Source: Tunturibacter psychrotolerans | GTDB lineage: Bacteria > Acidobacteriota > Terriglobia > Terriglobales > Acidobacteriaceae | Assembly: GCF_040359615.1 (NCBI RefSeq) | Contig: NZ_CP132942.1 | Location: 1,984,001-2,048,000 of the forward strand | Direction: 5' to 3' | Length of the DNA: 64,000 bases | In this document: piece after piece, positions 27,182 to 35,979 of the stretch | Layout of the letters: every line of letters begins with the position of its first letter | Position numbering within the stretch: the stretch's first letter is position 1 | Made by a program: the position numbers and the translations under genes | Notes under the pieces: model-generated | The model's database searches: none | Seen by the model: the letters and a program-made list of their open reading frames with translations, nothing else | Told to the model about the DNA's origin: nothing

Positions 27182-28987
27182 ATGTTGCGGTTTATCGGAA
27201 GTCTAATTCGACCTTATCGTGGCACGCTGGTGGGCATCTTTCTGGCCATGCTGGTCGAGACGGTGATGAGCCTGGCGACGCCGTGGCCGTTGAAGATCAT
27301 CCTCGATAACGTAATCGGCGACCACAAGATGGCTCCGTGGCTGCATCGGCTGATTGGGTCGATGGTGGATGAAGGCTCGAGGTCGCATGAGTCGAGGCTG
27401 CATGTCGCGGGGCTGGCGGCGGTGGTGTTTGTCGTGATTTCGCTGTTGGGCGCGGTGGCGTCTTATATCGACAACTACTACACCGAGAGTGTGGGGCAGT
27501 GGGTGGCGCATGATCTGCGCATGAAGATGTATGGGCACCTGCAGCGGCTGTCGCTTGGGTACTACAACACGCATGCGACGGGAACGATTCTGAGCACGAT
27601 TACGGCGGATATTCAGACGATTGAGGGATTTGCTTCGTCATCGACGTTGAATATTGTGGTCGATATGCTGACGATCGTCTGCATGCTGGGGTTGATGTTC
27701 TGGCTGAACTGGGACTTCACGCTGATTGCTGTTGGGGTGACGCCGTTTCTGCTGCTGTTTGTTTCGAGATTTAAGAAGGCAGTGAAGAAGGCGACGCATG
27801 AGGTTCGCAAAGAGCAGAGCGAGATTGTCGCGGTGGTGCAGCAGGGGTTGGAATCGATACAGGCAGTGAAGGCGTTTGGGCAGGAGGCGACGGAAGAGGC
27901 GCAGTTGGAGCTGGTGAGCCAGGCGACGGTGAGCGCTGCGCTGAAGGCAAGGAGTGTGAAGGCGCTGCTGTCGCCGGTGGTGACGATTACGGTGTCGTTG
28001 TGTACGGCGGTAGTGTTGTGGCGCGGAGCCGCGCTGATTCTTGAGAAGACGATGACGGTGGGCGAGCTGACCGTTTATCTGGCCTACCTTACGAAGTTTT
28101 TCAAGCCGGTGAAGGATCTTGCGACGACGACGAATGCAGTGGCGCAGGCGGCAGTTGGAGCAGAGCGGGTTCGCGAGATTCTGGATACGGATGCGGTGAT
28201 TCCGGAGAAGAAAGATGGGTTGACGCCGGAGACGGTGGCGGGGACGATTGAGTTTGAGCACGTCGCGTTTGGATATGACCCGGCGAATCTGATTTTGACG
28301 GATGTGAGTTTCAAGATTGAGGCGGGTCAGTTTGTGGGGATCGTGGGGCCGACGGGAGCCGGGAAATCGACGGTGGTGAGTTTGATCCCGCGGTTTTATG
28401 ATGTCGATTCCGGGTCGGTAAAGATGGATGGCGAGGATGTGCGTGAGTACAAACTGAAGCCGCTGAGGGACAAGATCGGGTACGTGCTGCAGGACACGGT
28501 GCTGTTTCGCGGGACGATTTTAGAGAATATTGCGTTTGGGCGGCCGGCGGCGACGAGAGAAGAGGTGATTGCGGCGGCGAAGCTGGCGAATGCGGATGAG
28601 TTCATTTCGAAGATGCCGTTGGGGTACGAGACGATGGTGGGGGAGCGGGGATCGACGCTGTCGGGTGGGCAGAGGCAGCGGATTGGGATTGCGCGGGTGA
28701 TGGTGCGGAATAGTCCGATTCTGCTGCTGGATGAGCCGACGGCAGCGCTCGATAGCGAGTCGGAGAAGTTGGTGATCGATGCGCTGGAGAAGCTGATGGA
28801 GGGGCGGACTGTGATTGCGATTGCTCATCGATTGAGCACGATCCGGGATGCGAATCAGATCATTGTGATTAATGAAGGCGTTGTGGCGGAGAATGGAACG
28901 CATGAGGAGTTGATGGCGGTGAATGGGATCTATGCGGCGCTGCATCGGACGCAGTTCGACGCCGGGTTGGATAAGGTGATGGCGTAA
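27182..28987 (+). CDS. ABC exporter half-transporter (MsbA/MDR-like)
   Basis: 601 aa with a membrane domain (about 1-320, six segments) fused to a nucleotide-binding domain (about 345-590). Walker A GPTGAGKST, Q-loop YVLQDT, signature LSGGQRQR, Walker B ILLLDEPT and H-loop IAHRLST are all intact. It should work as a homodimer exporting lipids or hydrophobic compounds; the substrate is unknown. It is followed 86 bp later by a phospholipase D family gene on the same strand, hinting at lipid-related work. Both lie between eutC and eutB on the opposite strand. Confidence 0.93.
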   Translation: MLRFIGSLIRPYRGTLVGIFLAMLVETVMSLATPWPLKIILDNVIGDHKMAPWLHRLIGSMVDEGSRSHESRLHVAGLAAVVFVVISLLGAVASYIDNYYTESVGQWVAHDLRMKMYGHLQRLSLGYYNTHATGTILSTITADIQTIEGFASSSTLNIVVDMLTIVCMLGLMFWLNWDFTLIAVGVTPFLLLFVSRFKKAVKKATHEVRKEQSEIVAVVQQGLESIQAVKAFGQEATEEAQLELVSQATVSAALKARSVKALLSPVVTITVSLCTAVVLWRGAALILEKTMTVGELTVYLAYLTKFFKPVKDLATTTNAVAQAAVGAERVREILDTDAVIPEKKDGLTPETVAGTIEFEHVAFGYDPANLILTDVSFKIEAGQFVGIVGPTGAGKSTVVSLIPRFYDVDSGSVKMDGEDVREYKLKPLRDKIGYVLQDTVLFRGTILENIAFGRPAATREEVIAAAKLANADEFISKMPLGYETMVGERGSTLSGGQRQRIGIARVMVRNSPILLLDEPTAALDSESEKLVIDALEKLMEGRTVIAIAHRLSTIRDANQIIVINEGVVAENGTHEELMAVNGIYAALHRTQFDAGLDKVMA

Positions 28988-29073
28988 AGGACCTGCTAGT
29001 TGTATTGGGCGATGAGAGGCTGTAAAAGAGATCAACGCCAGTTCTCGAAATACGGGGTTAAGGGAAGAGGATT

Positions 29074-30078
29074 ATGTCGCGCTCTGTGATTGTTTTGCCG
29101 GACGATTCTGCGAAGCCGATTCTGGACGCCATTCTTGGTGCGAAAGATTCGATCCGGATCAAGATGTTTGTGTTTTCGGATCCGGGTCTGCTGCAGGCTG
29201 TGATTGCCGCTCATCAGCGTGGGGTGAAGGTGCGGGTGATGCTGAACCCGGAGAGGCGGGATGGTGAGAAAGAGAATGACGAGTCCAGGATTACGTTGAC
29301 GGACGCGGGGATTGAGGTGCTGGATAGCAATCCGTGCTTCGATCTGACGCATGAGAAGTCGATGGTGATCGATGATAAGACGGCATTTGTCGAGTCGCTG
29401 AACTGGGAGACGAAGAACCTTACGGTGACGCGGGATTATGCGATTGTTACGACGCATAAGCACGAGGTCGAAGAGGTAATGGAGTGCTTCGACGCGGACT
29501 GGAAGAGGGAGAACTTCAATGCGGGCGATCACTCGCATTTGATCTGGTGTATTGGGAATGGGCGGCAGCGGCTGGGGCAGTTGATCGATGAGGCGAAGCA
29601 CTCGCTGTGGCTTCAGAATGAGCGGTATCAGGATCCGACGATTATCGAACATCTGGTAAGGGCGAACCAGCGTGGGGTGAAGATTCACATTATGGCGCGG
29701 CCTCCGCACAAGCTGAAGAAAGACAAGCTGATTGAGGGCGTGAGCGGGCTTAGGGTGTTGGAAGATATTGGCGTGAAGATCCACAAGTTGAAGCATATTA
29801 AGCTTCATGCGAAGTTGTTGCTGGCTGACGATGCGCGCGCAATTATTGGATCGATCAATCTCGCTCCGGGGAGCTTCGATAGCAGGCGGGAGCTGGCGAT
29901 TGAGGTGAGGGACGACCATATCCTTGATCGTTTACTCAAGACCGTCCGGCATGATTGGGAGAACTCGAAGCTACTGGATTTGAGCGATGCAGGCCTGTTG
30001 GCGGAGTTGGAGGAATACGATCCGAATGTGGCGGAGGATCTTGCGCTCGAAACGCATAAGGGTGCGAAGAAGTGCTGA
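29074..30078 (+). CDS. Phospholipase D-like protein (cardiolipin synthase-type)
   Basis: 334 aa with two HKD motifs: HEKSMVID with His93, and HAKLLLAD with His245, each followed by the SxN segment (VESLNWE and GSINLAP). Two HKD sites form one active centre, as in cardiolipin synthases and phospholipase D. No clear signal peptide or membrane segment is seen, unlike classic cardiolipin synthase (about 480 aa with N-terminal membrane helices), so a soluble phosphodiesterase or phosphatidyl-transferase is likely. AGGGAAGAGG precedes the ATG. Convergent with a small membrane-protein gene. Confidence 0.85.
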   Translation: MSRSVIVLPDDSAKPILDAILGAKDSIRIKMFVFSDPGLLQAVIAAHQRGVKVRVMLNPERRDGEKENDESRITLTDAGIEVLDSNPCFDLTHEKSMVIDDKTAFVESLNWETKNLTVTRDYAIVTTHKHEVEEVMECFDADWKRENFNAGDHSHLIWCIGNGRQRLGQLIDEAKHSLWLQNERYQDPTIIEHLVRANQRGVKIHIMARPPHKLKKDKLIEGVSGLRVLEDIGVKIHKLKHIKLHAKLLLADDARAIIGSINLAPGSFDSRRELAIEVRDDHILDRLLKTVRHDWENSKLLDLSDAGLLAELEEYDPNVAEDLALETHKGAKKC

Positions 30079-30102
30079 GTTGCTTGCTTTTAGCGCGGGT
30101 TT

Positions 30103-30540
30103 CTATCGGGCGAAGTGAGCGACTGTGAGTGCGATTGGAAGTCCCACGAAGCAGATGTGGATGACCAGTTGAGTCACGAAGGCTTTTGCGGAGAACTCAC
30201 GTTTGGGCGCTGCTGAGAGTGGGATGACGACGCGGCTCATGACCAGATGAACGACAACGCCGTAGAGAGTGCCGTAGAGGATCGGTCTTTCTGTGGTGAT
30301 CGGGAGTTGGCGGCTTATCGCGTAGTAGATCGCAGCAACGGTGAATGCGATTGCGAAGTGAAAGAACAGGCCCAGAGCGGCCGTTCTTTTGCCGCCCTTG
30401 AACGCGGATGCGCCCAACGCGCCGCTGGCTATGCCCTGCCATAGTCTTTCGATCGGCATGCCCTGCAGCGACATGAGGGTAGAGGTTGCGGTGATGTCCA
30501 AAGCTCCAGCCAATAAGCCCGCGAGCGTGACTATCTCCAT
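30103..30540 (-). CDS. Small integral membrane protein, four helices
   Basis: 145 aa from the ATG at 30540; an upstream ATG at 30558 is possible. Four hydrophobic segments: AGLLAGALDITATSTL, AALGLFFHFAIAFTVAAIYY, ILYGTLYGVVVHLVM and FVTQLVIHICFVGLPIAL. The layout (helix, loop with GASAFKGGKRTA, three more helices) is one I have seen in uncharacterised bacterial membrane proteins. No named family. It follows eutB by about 80 bp on the same strand and may be co-transcribed with it; a link to ethanolamine transport is not supported by the sequence. Confidence 0.7.
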   Translation of the reverse strand: MEIVTLAGLLAGALDITATSTLMSLQGMPIERLWQGIASGALGASAFKGGKRTAALGLFFHFAIAFTVAAIYYAISRQLPITTERPILYGTLYGVVVHLVMSRVVIPLSAAPKREFSAKAFVTQLVIHICFVGLPIALTVAHFAR

Positions 30541-30621
30541 GCTATTCGGTGGATTCACGAAGAAAGTTACGTCGGTTAGATCTGATTTGTTCCATTTAGT
30601 GCTGGCTGGCGGTCGACGTAG

Positions 30622-31998
30622 CTAAGGGAGCATGGCGGGTAAGGTGAGGCGATGGGGAGCTTGCGTGTTGAGCCACGCTTCGAACTCGGGGGCGGGACGG
30701 AGATTGAGGAGGCGGCGGAGGTAGAGGGCGTCGTGGAAGGATGTGCTCTGATAGTTGAGCATGATGTCGTCTGCGCCGGGGACACCCATGATGTAGTTGA
30801 CGCCTGCGGCGCCGAGCATGGTGAGGAGTGCGTCCATGTCGTCCTGATCGGCTTCGGCGTGGTTGGTGTAGCAGATGTCGCAGCCCATGGGGAGGCCGAG
30901 GAGTTTGCCGCAGAAGTGATCTTCGAGGCCTGCGCGGAGGATTTGCTTGCCGTCGTAGAGGTATTCGGGACCGATGAAGCCTACGACTGTGTTGACCAGC
31001 ATCGGGTTGAAGTGGCGGGCTACGGCGTAAGCGCGGGCTTCGAGAGTTTGCTGGTCTACGCCCTGACCGCCGGCACCATGATGAGCATTGGCGCTTAGGC
31101 TGCTGCCCTGGCCGGTCTCGAAGTACATGATGTTGGGCGATGGATTTTCTGGTGCGCGGTTCAGGCTACGGGCTTGTTGGTGGGCCTCTTCTAGGAGAGC
31201 CAGGTTGATGCCGAAGCTGGTGTTGGTGGCTTCGGTGCCGCCGATGGATTGGAAGAGGAGGTCGAGAGGTGCGCCCTGCTGCATGGCCTGCATCTGCGTG
31301 GTGAGATGGGCGAGGACGCAGGACTGGGTGGGGATCTCGTAGCGGCGGCGGATGTGATCGACGAGGTGGAGAAGGGTTGTGAGAGCGGCTACGTTGTCGG
31401 AGACTGGATTGATGCCGATGACGGCGTCGCCGGAGCCGAGGAGGAGGCCGTCGAGGATAGATGCGGCGATGCCTGCTGGGTCGTCGGTGGGGTGGTTGGG
31501 TTGTAGACGGGTGGAGAGGCGGCCGGGCAGGCCTACGGTGGTGCGGAATTTTGTGACGATGGAGATCTTGCGGGCCACGAGGATGAGGTCCTGGAGGCGC
31601 ATGAGTTTGGAGACGGCGGCGGCAATTTCGGGGGTGAGGCCGGGGGCGAGAGCGGCAAGGGTGGCTGGGGTGGTTGCGTCGGAGAGGAGATGGTCGCGGA
31701 GCTCGCCTACGGTGAGACTTGAGATGGGGGCGAATGCGGCGTTGGCAGCGGGTGTGCGGCTGGTGTCCTGGATGAGACGGGTTACTTCGTCGGTTTCGTA
31801 GGGGATGACGGCTTCGTTGAGGAAGTGGGTGAGGGGGAGACCGGCGAGCGCCATCTGTGCTGCGACGCGTTGCTGGGCGGAGGTTGCGGCGATGCCGGCG
31901 AGCTCGTCACCAGAGCGGGCGGGGGTCGCTTTGGCGAGGAGATCGGCGAGGGAGTTGAAGGTGTAGCGGACGCTCGCTACGGTGTGGGCGTGGGCCAT
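30622..31998 (-). CDS. eutB: Ethanolamine ammonia-lyase large subunit
   Basis: 458 aa, the usual length. EutB is the TIM-barrel catalytic subunit binding adenosylcobalamin and ethanolamine. Recognisable blocks are RSGDELAGIAATSAQQRVAAQ, FLNEAVIPYETDEVTRLI, ILDGLLLGSGDAVIGINPVS, MYFETGQGSSLSANAHHGAG and LPMGCDICYTNHAEADQDDM. The enzyme gives acetaldehyde and ammonia, so ethanolamine can serve as nitrogen source without a microcompartment. The partner eutC is downstream on the same strand but separated by three genes. No Shine-Dalgarno sequence is obvious. Confidence 0.95.
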   Translation of the reverse strand: MAHAHTVASVRYTFNSLADLLAKATPARSGDELAGIAATSAQQRVAAQMALAGLPLTHFLNEAVIPYETDEVTRLIQDTSRTPAANAAFAPISSLTVGELRDHLLSDATTPATLAALAPGLTPEIAAAVSKLMRLQDLILVARKISIVTKFRTTVGLPGRLSTRLQPNHPTDDPAGIAASILDGLLLGSGDAVIGINPVSDNVAALTTLLHLVDHIRRRYEIPTQSCVLAHLTTQMQAMQQGAPLDLLFQSIGGTEATNTSFGINLALLEEAHQQARSLNRAPENPSPNIMYFETGQGSSLSANAHHGAGGQGVDQQTLEARAYAVARHFNPMLVNTVVGFIGPEYLYDGKQILRAGLEDHFCGKLLGLPMGCDICYTNHAEADQDDMDALLTMLGAAGVNYIMGVPGADDIMLNYQSTSFHDALYLRRLLNLRPAPEFEAWLNTQAPHRLTLPAMLP

Positions 31999-32100
31999 TG
32001 GGTACTACGCTAGCAGGTTGGGTGGCGAGGGGGATGGAGATGATTGTGATTTGCGGCAATAGCTGATTTGTGCAGGACAGCACTAGCGGCGAAGACAACT

Positions 32101-32137
32101 GCAACAGCAGATCCCCTTCGGGGATGACAACTAGAAA
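32101..32137. repeat. 37-bp hairpin repeat, copy 3
   Basis: Same unit as at 19493-19529 with one change in the loop (TTC for TGC); core ATCCCC-TTC-GGGGAT at 32111-32125. It lies in the 247-bp gap 31999-32245, which also holds a TTCTTCGCTTCGCTCAGGA motif near 32192 and no gene. Confidence 0.85.
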
Positions 32138-32245
32138 AACAATTGCAATTACAACTGGCAACTTCAGGGCGACCCAAATGCAGATGCGGGGTTCTTCGCT
32201 TCGCTCAGGATGACAGAGGGTTGCGGTGACTGCAGGGACTAAGTG

Positions 32246-34297
32246 CTAGCGATGCGTTTCGAGTTTGACTTTGAGGATGGTGTTCAGGTCGGAGAGGCGC
32301 TGCTTTTCGCGCTTGTCTTCGTCGATGTCCTGAATGGCGACGACGCCGCCGGAGACTTTGCCGTCGGGATCGAGGACGGGTGCGGCGGTGAGGCTGATCC
32401 AGGCGCTTGTACCGTCGCTGCGGAAGCGAAGGTATTCGGTTGGCCCGATGGATTTTCCACCCATGATGGCGCTGGCGAGCGGATGATCGGGAGTTGTGTT
32501 CCCGGTGGCTGAGGCGGCTTGCGGTGTTAGCGAGATCGACTCTCTGCAGTAGTCGTCGATTACCGTGAGGGGGAGCTCCGATCTATGAAGAATCTCCTCG
32601 GCTCGCGGGTTGCTCATGACGACCCGGCCGTCGGGTGCTTCGGCGATGACGATCCCTATGGGGGCCGCGTCGAAGACTGCCTGGAGACGAGCTTCGCTCT
32701 TGCGCAGGGCTTGTTCTGCCTGCTTCTGATCATCGACATCTTCAACGGTGCCGTACCAGCGGATAATTTCCCCATCTATTCCGCGGCGTGGGGCGGCGCG
32801 TGCGCGCATCCAGCGCCAGGTTCCGTCGACATGACGAATGCGGTACTGGACATCGAGGGGGCTGCCGGTACGAAGGGCGGCTGACCAGGTGCGGGAGGTG
32901 GGCTGGACATCATCCGGATGGAGAGCTCGAATCCAGCCGGTGCCGAGGGATTCCTGAATGGTGAGGCCAGTGAGGCTCTCCCATCTCTGACTTGCGTCGA
33001 GGATCATGCCTTCGGGGTCGGCGGTCCAGGGGACCTGGGGGTTGAGCTCGACGGTGTGACGGTAGTGGTCTTCGCTCTCGGCGAGGGCTTGCTCAGCCTT
33101 CTTGCGGCGAGTGATATCGACGACTGAGACGGAGACTCCGATGACCTCGTCGGCCTCGTCGCGAGCGGGATGGAAGGAGATGAGGTGAGTGCGTTTTTCG
33201 TTGAGGGGGGTCGGATCGGGATAGCAGATTTCGAGGTTGTTGCTGGCCTCTCCGTTGAGGGCGCGGAGGAGATAGGGTTCGCAGAGGGGGAAGACGGAGG
33301 GCATGACCTCGGAGACATAACGGCCGAGGTGCGCGGCAACGGGGAGGTGATGCATTTCGGCGAGACGGCGGTTGACGCTGACGTAGCGCAGGTTGCGATC
33401 GATGAAGCAGAGGCCGACAGGGACGCCGTCGTAGATGGCATTGAGCTGGGCGAGGCGCTGGGTGGGAAGAGCTTCGAGGCGGAGAGGAAGGGTGGAGTTG
33501 GCGACGGGCGAGCGTGGTTCGGCAGGGATGGGGGGCGGGTCGATTCTGGCGGCGAGGACGTCGGGAAGTTGTTCGGGGGGGACGGCGCGGCCGTAGAGCC
33601 AGCCCTGGCCGAGGTCGCAACCTAGCCAGAGGAGCATGTCTGCGATGATTTGATTTTCTACGCCTTCGGCGACGGTAGTGAGGCTGAGGCTGTTGCCCAG
33701 ACCGACGATGGCGGCGGCGATCTTGCGGCTGTCGCGGGTGTGGCCCATGGAGCGGACGAAGCTGGCGTCGATCTTGAGTTCGTCGAAGGGGAGGGACTGG
33801 AGGTGGCGGAGGCTGGAATAGCCGGTTCCGAAGTCGTCGAGGGCGAGGCGGGAACCTTGTTCTTTGAGCTCGGTGGCGATGCGGTAGGCGTGCTCGGTGT
33901 TGCTGGCGAGGGCGCTCTCGGTGATCTCGAGGATGAGGCGGTTGAGGGGAAAGCTGGCCTGGTCGGCGGCGGCGCGGATGTGTTTGGGGAGGGAGAAGTC
34001 GGTGAGCTGGGTGAGGGAGATGTTGACCGAGAGGGTGAGGTGGTCGGGGATGTTTTTTGCGGCGGCGAAGACGGCTCGGAGGAGGTTTCCGGTAAGTTGA
34101 CCGTTGAGGCCGGTGTCTTCGGCCAATGGAATGAACTCGTTAGGGGGGATGAGGCCACGGACGGGGTGCTGCCAACGCGCGAGAACTTCAAATCCGCTGA
34201 GCAGGCCCGTTCGAAGTTCTACCAGCGGTTGAAAGTACGGGATAATTTCGTTCTTCTCGAGCGCTCTACGCAGATCGTTCGCGTCTTCAGCAGCCAT
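32246..34297 (-). CDS. EAL-domain c-di-GMP phosphodiesterase with three C-terminal PAS domains
   Basis: 683 aa from the ATG at 34297; a TTG at 34327 is an alternative. EAL domain (about 10-245) with the catalytic set visible: EVLARW, VNISL, EITES, LALDDFGTGYSS, LKIDASFV, AEGVE and GQGWLYGRAVP. Phosphodiesterase activity on cyclic di-GMP is therefore predicted. Three PAS sensor modules follow (about 275-400, 405-530 and 540-665). No GGDEF domain and no membrane segment. The order is unusual: sensors are normally N-terminal of EAL. It starts 30 bp from the TIGR01777 gene on the same strand. Confidence 0.9.
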   Translation of the reverse strand: MAAEDANDLRRALEKNEIIPYFQPLVELRTGLLSGFEVLARWQHPVRGLIPPNEFIPLAEDTGLNGQLTGNLLRAVFAAAKNIPDHLTLSVNISLTQLTDFSLPKHIRAAADQASFPLNRLILEITESALASNTEHAYRIATELKEQGSRLALDDFGTGYSSLRHLQSLPFDELKIDASFVRSMGHTRDSRKIAAAIVGLGNSLSLTTVAEGVENQIIADMLLWLGCDLGQGWLYGRAVPPEQLPDVLAARIDPPPIPAEPRSPVANSTLPLRLEALPTQRLAQLNAIYDGVPVGLCFIDRNLRYVSVNRRLAEMHHLPVAAHLGRYVSEVMPSVFPLCEPYLLRALNGEASNNLEICYPDPTPLNEKRTHLISFHPARDEADEVIGVSVSVVDITRRKKAEQALAESEDHYRHTVELNPQVPWTADPEGMILDASQRWESLTGLTIQESLGTGWIRALHPDDVQPTSRTWSAALRTGSPLDVQYRIRHVDGTWRWMRARAAPRRGIDGEIIRWYGTVEDVDDQKQAEQALRKSEARLQAVFDAAPIGIVIAEAPDGRVVMSNPRAEEILHRSELPLTVIDDYCRESISLTPQAASATGNTTPDHPLASAIMGGKSIGPTEYLRFRSDGTSAWISLTAAPVLDPDGKVSGGVVAIQDIDEDKREKQRLSDLNTILKVKLETHR

Positions 34298-34328
34298 GGA
34301 AAAGACGATACTACGGGCCGGATGCAAG

Positions 34329-35288
34329 TTACAGAGGGAATTTGTGACTTCTCCAGCGAGCGACGAGGTCCTGGGCGGCGGAGGGCCAGTCGGGAAAGGT
34401 GAAGGGGAAGCCAGCGGACAGGAGATGCCCGGGGACGACCTGGCGGCTTTTGAGGATGAGCTCGGATTCGGTGCGCATGAGATAGGTGCCGATCTCGATC
34501 ATCCAGGATGTGGTGGGCAGGCCGATGGGAGTGCCCCAGGCTTCGCGGAGGATGCGGAGGAAGTCGCGGTTAGGGAGGGGATTTGGAGAGGCGAGATTGA
34601 TTGGGCCGGTGATGGCCGGCGTAGCGATGAGGAATTCGATGGCACGGATGAAGTCGACCTCGTGGATCCAGGAGACGAATTGAGTGCCGGGGTAGTTGGT
34701 GCCGCCGAGGCCGTGGCGAACGAGGCTGAGGAAGACATCGAAAACTCCGCCTTGATCGGGGCTGAAGGTCATGGCGCTGCGGAGGGCGATCTTGCGAGTG
34801 TGGGGCGTGTGCGTGGAGAAGAAGGCTGACTCCCAGGCTTTGGCTACGTCGATGGAGAAGTTCCAGGTTTCAGGTGCGCCGGGTTCGTTGCCGCCGTATT
34901 CGCCGGTGGCTTCGTCCATGGGGCGATCGAGCGAGTGGCGATAGATGGTGGCGGTGCTGGCATTGAGCCAGATGGCGGGTGGGTGGTGCAGGGAGGAGAT
35001 GGCCTCGCCGAGAAGTTTTGTGGAGAGGATACGGGAGTCGAAGATGGCTCGGCGATTGACGGGGGTGTAGCGACAGTTGACGCTGCGGCCGGCGAGGTTG
35101 ATGCAGATGTGGCTCTGCTCGAGTTCGGCGACCCATGGGCCGAGAGTCAGGCCGTCCCATGGAACTACACGCCATGGCGCGGGGTGTGCGGTGCGGCTGA
35201 AGACGATGACATTGTGGCCCTGGGCGTGAAAGTGGCGCGCGAGAAGGTGGCCTACTTGTCCGGCGCCGCCGGGGATGACGATCTTCAT
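34329..35288 (-). CDS. TIGR01777 family NAD(P)-dependent epimerase/oxidoreductase (YfcH-like)
   Basis: 319 aa extended SDR. The N-terminal GGAGQVGHLLARHF is the Rossmann glycine motif, ICINLAGRSVNCRY and then NRRAIFDSRILST are the family signature, and the end carries a DUF1731 domain (LILKSRQVVPGHLLSAGFPF). Enzyme activity is unknown for most members. Its start overlaps the stop of the SRPBCC gene by 4 bases, so they are coupled; this pairing recurs in several bacteria. Confidence 0.88.
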   Translation of the reverse strand: MKIVIPGGAGQVGHLLARHFHAQGHNVIVFSRTAHPAPWRVVPWDGLTLGPWVAELEQSHICINLAGRSVNCRYTPVNRRAIFDSRILSTKLLGEAISSLHHPPAIWLNASTATIYRHSLDRPMDEATGEYGGNEPGAPETWNFSIDVAKAWESAFFSTHTPHTRKIALRSAMTFSPDQGGVFDVFLSLVRHGLGGTNYPGTQFVSWIHEVDFIRAIEFLIATPAITGPINLASPNPLPNRDFLRILREAWGTPIGLPTTSWMIEIGTYLMRTESELILKSRQVVPGHLLSAGFPFTFPDWPSAAQDLVARWRSHKFPL

Positions 35289-35797
35289 GATGGTGTTGTT
35301 TTCCCCACTGCTTCTTTTGGGAGGTAGAACTTCCAGTCTGAGGACTCGGCGAGTTGCTTGATGACAGCGTTGCGTTCGCGAATGAGCGCGAGCATGTATC
35401 GGCGGAGGAAGAGTTTTTCGGCTAAGAGGCCAAGGATCGGAGGGGGAGAGGCTATTCGGAAGTGGTCGGTCATCTCGGTCGCGCCGGAGGGGAGCGTGCG
35501 GAAGTAGTGGTCGGCCTGCATGTAGCGGAATATTCCTTTGTTCATGGTCACTTGGAAGTAGGTTGGCGGTTCGATGGCCGTGACTTCGTTGGTGAGGTTG
35601 TGCCAGACGCCGAAGTGTTTGGCTCGCCAGGTGACGCGGTCGGAGAGGCCTTGGAGGCCGGAGGTGAGGCCGCTTATTGCGAGGGCTTGTTCGCCGGAGT
35701 GAACATTTCTAAGGAGATGGACTTCCACGCTGCGGGAGAGGTCGAAGCAGCGTTGAATGGGTGCTTCGATCGTGGTGGTCTCATCGATACGGATCAT
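35285..35797 (-). CDS. SRPBCC (START-like) ligand-binding protein
   Basis: 170 aa. The start IRIDETTTIEAPIQRCFDLSR is the first strand and helices of the SRPBCC hydrophobic-pocket fold. Strands HNLTNEVTAIEPPTYFQV and ATEMTDHFRIASPPPILG and a long C-terminal helix follow. Probably binds or modifies a hydrophobic molecule, or serves as partner to the coupled TIGR01777 oxidoreductase. Divergent from blaI; the 182-bp gap between them holds the BlaI operator candidate. Confidence 0.85.
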   Translation of the reverse strand: MIRIDETTTIEAPIQRCFDLSRSVEVHLLRNVHSGEQALAISGLTSGLQGLSDRVTWRAKHFGVWHNLTNEVTAIEPPTYFQVTMNKGIFRYMQADHYFRTLPSGATEMTDHFRIASPPPILGLLAEKLFLRRYMLALIRERNAVIKQLAESSDWKFYLPKEAVGKTTPS

Positions 35798-35898
35798 CGT
35801 GTGTGGAGAGTTCCTCCTTAGGAAGAGTAAATGTGTCGTGTGGGGGGTCGCGGTTGGACGGAGGGCGTGAGTTCATGGATTTTTATTGTTTCGCGCTA

Positions 35899-35912
35899 AC
35901 TAATCGATTAGT
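35899..35912. promoter_or_regulatory. Palindrome ahead of blaI: candidate BlaI operator
   Basis: ACTAAT-CG-ATTAGT is a perfect palindrome; one extra matching base on each side makes it 16 bp (35898-35913). It lies 67 bp before the blaI start, where BlaI/MecI-type repressors normally bind. An identical pair of half-sites is found at 37797-37810. Confidence 0.65.
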
Positions 35913-35979
35913 TGTTCGTCTTTCCTGTAAGTAGATTCTGTCGCCCCGTGGGTTGAGGAAGACGGAAGGTTGAGAGGTT

